From JBAQMG01 sp049302575 (GTDB lineage: Bacteria > Bacillota > Desulfitobacteriia > Desulfitobacteriales > Desulfitobacteriaceae): 11,697 nucleotides of DNA. A model generated the notes under the pieces. It did no database searches. It was not told the origin of the DNA and worked only from the letters and a program-made list of their open reading frames with translations. Below are positions 6,722 to 11,697 of this stretch, in pieces. The stretch covers positions 1 to 11,697 of the forward strand of contig JBAQMG010000012.1 of assembly GCA_049302575.1 (NCBI GenBank). The letters are read 5' to 3'. The translations under genes and the position numbers were made by a program. How positions within the stretch are numbered: the stretch's first letter is position 1; every line of letters begins with the position of its first letter.

Positions 6722-6766
6722 GGAATTCCAGCCTCACTTTCAGTTTAGGATAGATACAATTGGCTC

Positions 6767-7531
6767 TTAAACTTGAGCGTTTTTGATTAATTGAGCAAAC
6801 CCTTCTGCATCTAAGCTTGCTCCCCCAACTAGAGCTCCGTCAATATCTGACTGAGTCATAAGTTCAGCGATATTCTCAGCTTTAACACTTCCACCGTAAA
6901 GTATAACTATTTCTTCGGCAAGTGATCCGGCAATTCCACTCAATGTGGAACGAATACCTGCACACATTTCCTGAGCATCTCTACTTGAGGCAGTCTTTCC
7001 AGTGCCTATAGCCCAAATAGGTTCATAAGCAATTGTTATTTTCCGTAACTCATCTGACGATAATTCAAGTAGATTCCGTTGGATCTGGGCCCTAACAACG
7101 GCTAAAGCCTTACCTTCTTCGCGGTGACTTAGATTTTCCCCCACACAAAGAATAGGTTTTAGACCGTTTGAGATTGCAGCCTTAACTTTCTTAGAAATAT
7201 CTTCATCAGTTTCCCTAAAGAATTCTCGCCGCTCAGAGTGCCCAAGAATAACATAAGTACAAGCTACATCTAAGAGCATTTGTGGCGAGATTTCCCCTGT
7301 AAATGCCCCTTCAGCAGCCCAAGACATATTCTGAGCCCCAAGATAGATCACACTTTCTTCCAATTCTTCCTTTAGCACTGATAAAGAAGTAAAAGGTGCG
7401 CAAACTACAATATCCAGTTCAGTAATTTCCCCAACCAGGCTGAGTAACCTAAGCGCATAATTTCGAGCCTCACCTGTAGTCTTAAACATCTTCCAGTTGC
7501 CTGCGATCACCGAACGGCGTTTTTTGATCAT
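6767..7531 (-). CDS. tpiA: Triosephosphate isomerase
   Basis: The enzyme interconverts dihydroxyacetone phosphate and glyceraldehyde 3-phosphate. It is a TIM barrel that acts as a dimer. The 254 residues contain all catalytic elements: AGNWKMF with Asn12 and Lys14, His98 in ILGHSERR, Glu170 in AYEPIWAIGTGK (catalytic base plus flexible loop 6), and the phosphate-gripping YGGSVK (212-217) and GALVGGAS. The ATG start has AGGAG 10 bases upstream. It is the second gene of the operon, 88 nt after pgk and 45 nt before gpmI. That spacing allows co-transcription with no terminator visible between them. Confidence 0.98.
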   Translation of the reverse strand: MIKKRRSVIAGNWKMFKTTGEARNYALRLLSLVGEITELDIVVCAPFTSLSVLKEELEESVIYLGAQNMSWAAEGAFTGEISPQMLLDVACTYVILGHSERREFFRETDEDISKKVKAAISNGLKPILCVGENLSHREEGKALAVVRAQIQRNLLELSSDELRKITIAYEPIWAIGTGKTASSRDAQEMCAGIRSTLSGIAGSLAEEIVILYGGSVKAENIAELMTQSDIDGALVGGASLDAEGFAQLIKNAQV

Positions 7532-7619
7532 TGCTCTTACACTCCTTCAATATCATTTTATTTCGTATGTACTTCTTATTTCTTATCCCCTAAATTCACT
7601 GATCAGCGTAAACCTTTTA

Positions 7620-8807
7620 CTAAGCTCGATCTTTTAAAGCTGCAACCCCAGGCAATATCCGCCCTTCTAGGAATTCTAGAGAAGCCCCGCCACCTGTTGA
7701 TATATGGGTAAGTTTCGCTGTTAAGCCCATTTTTTCCACGGCTGCCACTGAATCCCCACCACCTACGATGGTTATTCCACGACAAGCAGCCATCGCTTGA
7801 GCAACGGCTTCAGTCCCTTTGGCAAAGGCAGGCATTTCGAAAACCCCCATAGGCCCGTTCCAGACTACCGTTCGGGCATTGACAATATGTCTGGCGAACT
7901 TCTCCGAGGAGGCTGCCCCAATATCCAAGGCCATCTCATCCTCAGCAATTTCCGAAATTAAGACGCTTCGAAAAGGTGCCTCAGCCTCAAAAGCTTTAGT
8001 TACTAACACATCAATAGGCAATTCTAAAAGGATGCCTTGTTCTTGAGCCTTAATCAATAGTTGTCCAGCCAATTCTAATTTATCCTCTTCTACAAGAGAC
8101 TTTCCTAGCTTATAGCCTTGCGCTTTAAGAAAAGTATTGGCCATCCCTCCACCGATGATTAGAGTATCTACTTTAGATAGAAGATTTTCAATGACCCCTA
8201 TCTTATCGCCCACCTTAGCACCACCAATAATGGCCACAAACGGACGCTCAGGAGACTGCAAAGCTTTGCCCATAATTTCCACTTCCTTTTGCATAAGAAA
8301 ACCTGCTACGGCAGGAAGAAAATGAGTTACCCCTTCAGTAGATGCATGTGCGCGATGTGCCGTACCAAAAGCATCATTGACGAAAAGGTCAGCCAACTCA
8401 GCCAGTTTTCGGGCAAAGGCCGGATCATTTTTTTCTTCTTCCGAGTGAAAACGTACATTTTCCAAAAGAAGCACTTGCCCCTCTTGAAGTCTACTCACTT
8501 GTTGTTTTACTACATCACCAACACAGTCGCTAGCGAAAGCCACTTTTTGTCCCAAAAGTTCGCTCAAGCGCTCTACCACCAGGGCAAGTGAGTATTTAGA
8601 ATTAACTTGTCCTTTAGGACGGCCAAAATGAGAAACAAGTATGACTTTAGCACCCTTTTGAACAAGATACTCAATTGTCGGTAAGGCAGCTCTAATCCTA
8701 GTATCATCTGTAATCTTACGTTGCTCATCAACAGGCACATTAAAATCAACTCGTACTAAAACACGTTTCCCCTGAACTGGCACCTCATTAACACTCACTT
8801 TATCCAT
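7620..8807 (-). CDS. pgk: Phosphoglycerate kinase
   Basis: The kinase transfers phosphate from 1,3-bisphosphoglycerate to ADP, making ATP and 3-phosphoglycerate. The 395-residue product has both lobes. The N-terminal lobe binds triose phosphate: VDFNVP (20-25), TRIR (36-39), SHFGRPKG (about 59-66), ENVRFHSEEE and NDAFGTAHRAHAS. The C-terminal lobe binds nucleotide: GGAKVGDKI, GGGMANTFLK, NGPMGVFE, GGGDS and STGGGASLEFLEG. The ATG has AAGGGGAG 5 bases upstream. It heads the pgk-tpiA-gpmI-eno run, behind an extended -10 promoter and a leader of about 127 nt. No gap gene precedes it in this window, unlike the common gap-pgk order; Na+/Pi and phoU genes lie there instead. Confidence 0.98.
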   Translation of the reverse strand: MDKVSVNEVPVQGKRVLVRVDFNVPVDEQRKITDDTRIRAALPTIEYLVQKGAKVILVSHFGRPKGQVNSKYSLALVVERLSELLGQKVAFASDCVGDVVKQQVSRLQEGQVLLLENVRFHSEEEKNDPAFARKLAELADLFVNDAFGTAHRAHASTEGVTHFLPAVAGFLMQKEVEIMGKALQSPERPFVAIIGGAKVGDKIGVIENLLSKVDTLIIGGGMANTFLKAQGYKLGKSLVEEDKLELAGQLLIKAQEQGILLELPIDVLVTKAFEAEAPFRSVLISEIAEDEMALDIGAASSEKFARHIVNARTVVWNGPMGVFEMPAFAKGTEAVAQAMAACRGITIVGGGDSVAAVEKMGLTAKLTHISTGGGASLEFLEGRILPGVAALKDRA

Positions 8808-8940
8808 CTTGACTCCCCTTCCTTATCTCTAGTTGCCCTTCTATCAACTTACGGAAATCTTTTTTAGTATTCCGCAAAGAATAACTTCTACTCTTAGAAT
8901 CACCCCACCTGAAGCAATAATATCAAATTACGCTAAATCT

Positions 8941-8949
8941 ATTATACCA
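8941..8949 (-). promoter_or_regulatory. Extended -10 promoter of the pgk-tpiA-gpmI-eno operon
   Basis: Minus strand TGG-TATAAT (8949-8941) is a perfect -10 with a TGn extension. No good -35 lies at normal spacing. A start near 8934 gives a leader of about 127 nt. That leader holds a weak 5-bp inverted repeat, CGGAA...TTCCG. No CggR-like operator pair was recognised. Confidence 0.6.
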
Positions 8950-8975
8950 CCCAAGCAATGCCAAGATCACTAAGT

Positions 8976-10592
8976 TTAAACTATCCCCAAAACTGCCTGA
9001 GCAATATTCACCAGATGTTCATCAATTCCATAAAACAAGTTAATCAACTCAATCCTAGCAAAGATTATTTTTTCCTCATCTTTAATGTCTTTAGTTGCTA
9101 AATCTACCCGTGGGCCTTGAGCTAAGGCCGCAAATTGGAGTGCTCGATGAACACGAGAAATTTCCGGATGCTCTCTAATCGCTTGGGCGGCTAATTCCAC
9201 CTCCCTACCTTCTAAAGCCTTAAGTACCGTGCCAAAGTTATCAGTGATCTTGTTATATAATTGACTTAACTGCTCCCATTCCTCTTGAGGTATAATCAAT
9301 CTTTCACTGTGTACTTTACGCACAATTGTGGCCATGGACATAAACTTATCTGCAATATCTTCAAATTCCTTTAAAATAAATTGAGCGTTAATCTTTTCTT
9401 CGATTTGTTCTTCCGTTAATCCCTTTAAAGATAACGAACTGAGAAAACGAGAAATATTGTGATAATACCAATCGACATCTTCCTCTGCTTGTACCACCTG
9501 ATTGACTGGAGACTCATTCCTCGCCAGAAGGGCTTCGGGCATCTTTTGGATCATCTTATCAAAAATAAATTGTCCAACACCCCGGATCTCTTGAAACGCA
9601 TGAGAAAGAGCTACTGTAGGCACTTCCAAGGAAGACTCATCAATAAACTTCAATTGCCGACGGGGATTAGATTCAATGCGTTCAGGCAATAATCGCACCA
9701 AAAATCTGGCAATTATTGAGTTTAGGGGCAAAAAAACTATCACCATAAACACTGCAAACAGCAGGTGAGCATTTGCTACCTGTCGTTGTAAATCCCCCGT
9801 TGTCCATTGAACCAGCCTAGAAAACTGTGCAAGAAAGGGAAAAACCATAATCGTAGCCACAAATTTATACGCTGTATTAGCAATCGCGGTCCGTTTAGCA
9901 TCCATCTTCTGAGCAGTAAGACTTGAAAAAAGCGCAGTTATCGTCCCCCCATTATGAGCCCCTAATACTAAAGGAACAATAGCAGCTGCTGGTAAAAGGT
10001 GCTGCCCAGCCAAAGAGATCATAATAGCAATAATCACTGTACTACTCTGGGCTATCGTAGTTAGAAGTAAGCCAATAATCAAAGCAGCCAATGGATAGGT
10101 TCCTAAATGAACTATAAATGTATAAACTTGGGGATAATCTTTTAAGGGCGCCGTAGCCCCAGACATATAATTCATACCTACAAAAATAATCCCAAACCCG
10201 ATCAAAGCCTGACCAAGGTATTTCCATTGTTTTACCCCTACAAAGAAATAAAGCATAAACCCAATAAAAATAAAACCTAAAGCAATATTCAAGATCTTAA
10301 AAGCGATAAGTTGGATCACGATCGAGGTTCCCACTGCCGAACCTAAAACAATCCCTAAGGCTTGAGCTAGACTCAACAATCCAGCATTCACAAACTCAAC
10401 AACTAGGACAGTCGTCGCCGCGCTGCTCTGAAAAGCCACTGTCATTATGGTACCAAAGATTACTGCCAATACCGGTCGTTTTGTTAAGGACAAAAGAATT
10501 GCTTTCAGTTTATTGGCCGCAAACTTCTGTAACCCGCCAGAAGTGGTTTGCACACCATACATAAACAGCCCTAAGCCGCCTAAAAAAGTCAC
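8976..10592 (-). CDS. Na+/phosphate cotransporter family protein with C-terminal PhoU-like domain
   Basis: This is a membrane transporter of the NptA/YjbB (Na/Pi-II related) family, expected to couple phosphate movement to Na+. The N-terminal ~300 residues form an inverted-repeat membrane domain. Each half carries a QSS hallmark: QSSAATT at 55-61 and AQSSTV at about 181-186. Each QSS is followed by a Gly-rich loop, GSAVGTS (84-90) and GAHNGGT (211-217). Residues from about 305 to 538 are soluble and helical and resemble a PhoU-type bundle, a common fusion in this family. The start is uncertain. The GTG at 10592 has GGAG 5 bases upstream, but the first helix seems clipped; in-frame codons upstream would add GAIGVVV. 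The gene follows phoU by 41 nt, which supports a phosphate role. Direction of transport (uptake or efflux) cannot be told. Confidence 0.9.
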   Translation of the reverse strand: MTFLGGLGLFMYGVQTTSGGLQKFAANKLKAILLSLTKRPVLAVIFGTIMTVAFQSSAATTVLVVEFVNAGLLSLAQALGIVLGSAVGTSIVIQLIAFKILNIALGFIFIGFMLYFFVGVKQWKYLGQALIGFGIIFVGMNYMSGATAPLKDYPQVYTFIVHLGTYPLAALIIGLLLTTIAQSSTVIIAIMISLAGQHLLPAAAIVPLVLGAHNGGTITALFSSLTAQKMDAKRTAIANTAYKFVATIMVFPFLAQFSRLVQWTTGDLQRQVANAHLLFAVFMVIVFLPLNSIIARFLVRLLPERIESNPRRQLKFIDESSLEVPTVALSHAFQEIRGVGQFIFDKMIQKMPEALLARNESPVNQVVQAEEDVDWYYHNISRFLSSLSLKGLTEEQIEEKINAQFILKEFEDIADKFMSMATIVRKVHSERLIIPQEEWEQLSQLYNKITDNFGTVLKALEGREVELAAQAIREHPEISRVHRALQFAALAQGPRVDLATKDIKDEEKIIFARIELINLFYGIDEHLVNIAQAVLGIV

Positions 10593-10633
10593 AACTACTC
10601 CAATTGCCCCGATCTTTCCTCACTCCTTAATCC

Positions 10634-11275
10634 TTACTCCTTACCCAAGCGCCGTTGACCTGTCTCCACATATAATAACATTTCTGCAATATTAACCACG
10701 TGATCCCCCATACGTTCCAACGTTCTAGCCATAATAAGAATCAAACCACTTTCTGCATCAGTGCCTTGCTTATTACCTTTAAGTAAATCAGCCTGAAGTT
10801 GGGCATAAATTTGATCAATAACGTCGTCTTGCTGATCTAGATCTCTATCGATAGCTTTCTCCTCTTTTAAAATTGCCAGATTAAAATCGAACATATTTAA
10901 GAGTTGTTTACTCATTTCCAATATTTGAGTTGGCCATTCTTGACTCGTTCTTAAGTCATTCAATTCGACTAAGTCACAAGCATAATCCGCGATACGTTCT
11001 AACTCCTGAGCAATCCGCTGGAAGCCAAGAATCGAACGCAACTCCCTCGGACGTGGTTGTTGCAGACTGATCATATCAAAACTCCGATTGACAATTACGT
11101 CCCTCTTTTGATCAAGCTCCTGGTCACTCTTCCGATAATCAAACTGAAGATCTTTCTTTTCTAATATGTCGATTGCCTTACCTAAATGAACACGAACTGC
11201 CACAGCAAGCTCTGTAGTCATCGTACGAAGCCCCACCAAGGCCCTGTCGTAACCCGTCATCCGTCCATTCACCAC
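10634..11275 (-). CDS. phoU: PhoU-family phosphate signalling regulator
   Basis: PhoU proteins are cytoplasmic all-helical regulators that damp phosphate uptake or relay transporter status. The 213-residue product has the two-bundle architecture and both metal-binding signature helices: ELERIADYACDLVEL (about 91-105) and LERMGDHVVNIAEM (about 186-199). The conserved LQQPxxRELR motif sits at about 71-80. The frame opens at a GTG at 11284, but that codon overlaps the ribosome binding site AAGGGGG (11290-11284). The GTG at 11275, 8 bases downstream of the site, is preferred. PhoU usually sits with the Pst ABC transporter or PhoR. Here it sits with a Na+/Pi transporter that itself ends in a PhoU-like domain, so its likely partner is that transporter. 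No Pst gene is in the window. Confidence 0.93.
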   Translation of the reverse strand: MVNGRMTGYDRALVGLRTMTTELAVAVRVHLGKAIDILEKKDLQFDYRKSDQELDQKRDVIVNRSFDMISLQQPRPRELRSILGFQRIAQELERIADYACDLVELNDLRTSQEWPTQILEMSKQLLNMFDFNLAILKEEKAIDRDLDQQDDVIDQIYAQLQADLLKGNKQGTDAESGLILIMARTLERMGDHVVNIAEMLLYVETGQRRLGKE

Positions 11276-11284
11276 TTTACGCAC

Positions 11285-11434
11285 CCCCTTTCCAGAGCAT
11301 TAACTTGTTATATTGTCCTTCTGATTTTCCTCATCGTACCAAGTCGTAAATCACTATTGCTAAGAAAGTCATTAAGCGGAATTTGCGTGGGCGAGAGCAG
11401 ACTATAGGGCGTTAAGAACGACAAGGGACTAGTC
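11285..11434. other. Intergenic stretch upstream of phoU
   Basis: No gene is supported. On the minus strand a possible -10, TATAAC (11312-11307), lies in front of phoU but has no convincing -35. On the plus strand I see no clear promoter that would drive the repeat array to the right. A 10-base palindrome, GGACTAGTCC (11426-11435), abuts the array. Confidence 0.4.
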
Positions 11435-11546
11435 CATGGCTTGAACATGGATGTTCCGATTAGCCACCGCCGTGACTCGAACAAGGATGTTCGAGGTTAG
11501 AACACCGCCATGACTCGAACAAGGATGTTCGAGGTTAGAACACCGC
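11435..11546 (+). repeat. Tandem hairpin repeat array: three units of 36, 38 and 38 bp with NGGA loops
   Basis: Units run 11435-11470, 11471-11508 and 11509-11546. The last two differ by one base; the first is diverged, and all end ACCGC. Each unit carries a hairpin. In units 2 and 3 the stem is CTCGAACA with TGTTCGAG (8 bp, loop AGGA, 11476-11495 and 11514-11533). In unit 1 it is GAACA with TGTTC (5 bp, loop TGGA, 11443-11456). The core reads ACA-NGGA-TGT each time. The copies are contiguous with no spacers, which excludes a CRISPR array. A copy of unit 1 lies at 898-926. The stretch may be a dispersed palindromic element or part of a structured RNA; see findings. Confidence 0.85.
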
Positions 11547-11592
11547 CATGGAGGGCAAGGTGTCGGAGGACGATTAGTGGCGGATGGACTGA

Positions 11593-11626
11593 TGCAACTT
11601 TGCCAGGGATGGCATAAAAAGTTGCA
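11593..11626 (+). other. Large imperfect hairpin with GGGA loop
   Basis: TGCAACTTT (11593-11601) pairs with AAAGTTGCA (11618-11626). Inside it, GCCA (11602-11605) pairs with TGGC (11610-11613) around a GGGA loop. That makes 13 bp with a 4-base bulge (ATAA). No T run follows on either strand, so it is not an ordinary terminator. The inner part repeats the CA-NGGA-TG pattern of the upstream array on the same strand. Confidence 0.7.
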
Positions 11627-11663
11627 AACATTAATTCAGAAATACACTAAGGTTTTGGCACAT

Positions 11664-11695
11664 TAGTCTCCGGTGACGATAGTCTCCAGTGACAT
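11664..11695. repeat. 16-bp tandem direct repeat at the right edge
   Basis: Two adjacent copies, TAGTCTCCGGTGACGA (11664-11679) and TAGTCTCCAGTGACAT (11680-11695), differ at three positions. The array may continue past the window edge. Confidence 0.7.
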
Positions 11696-11697
11696 TA

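Noticed and set aside
11435..11546. CRISPR-like repeats
   Set aside because: The units follow each other directly with no unique spacers and each is itself a hairpin; no cas gene is present.
11593..11626. Intrinsic terminator
   Set aside because: The stem is convincing but neither strand has a T run after it.

Overview
The window looks like a chromosomal segment of a low-to-mid-GC Firmicute. The best guess is a Peptococcaceae-type anaerobe near Desulfosporosinus or Desulfitobacterium. This rests on the tmRNA tag ending NYALAA, strong AGGAGG/AAGGGGG ribosome binding sites, a K+-dependent-type membrane pyrophosphatase and the secG...smpB-ssrA neighbourhood. The genus is inference from remembered family features; no search was run. 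Every recognisable gene lies on the minus strand, so transcription runs from high to low coordinates.

In transcription order: phoU (11275-10634) and a Na+/phosphate cotransporter with a PhoU-like tail (10592-8976) form a phosphate-handling pair. Next comes a lower-glycolysis operon, pgk (8807-7620), tpiA (7531-6767), gpmI (6721-5174) and eno (5105-3828). It has an extended -10 promoter in front of pgk and a GC-rich hairpin after eno. secG (3517-3293) and the membrane pyrophosphatase hppA (3177-1117) follow from their own promoter and end at a clear intrinsic terminator (988-1015). smpB (754-287) has an extended -10 promoter, and the 5' half of the tmRNA gene ssrA (163 to beyond position 1) follows from another. 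Together the genes cover phosphate uptake control, substrate-level ATP synthesis from triose phosphate, PPi-driven ion pumping, protein export and trans-translation rescue.

The non-coding parts hold the more unusual material. The right end (about 11435-11695) carries three tandem 36-38 bp units, each with a short hairpin showing an NGGA loop, then a larger hairpin that presents the same CA-NGGA-TG pattern, then a 16 bp direct repeat. A 29-base copy of the first unit (27 of 29 identical) recurs about 10.5 kb away in inverted orientation between hppA and smpB. Read as RNA, the loops match the binding consensus of the translational regulator CsrA (ACARGGAUGU). A CsrA-binding sponge-like RNA or a dispersed structured repeat is therefore the most interesting lead. 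Smaller points are an unusual tmRNA resume codon, a 7-bp tandem repeat that supplies start codons ahead of hppA, and an orphan strong Shine-Dalgarno just after secG.
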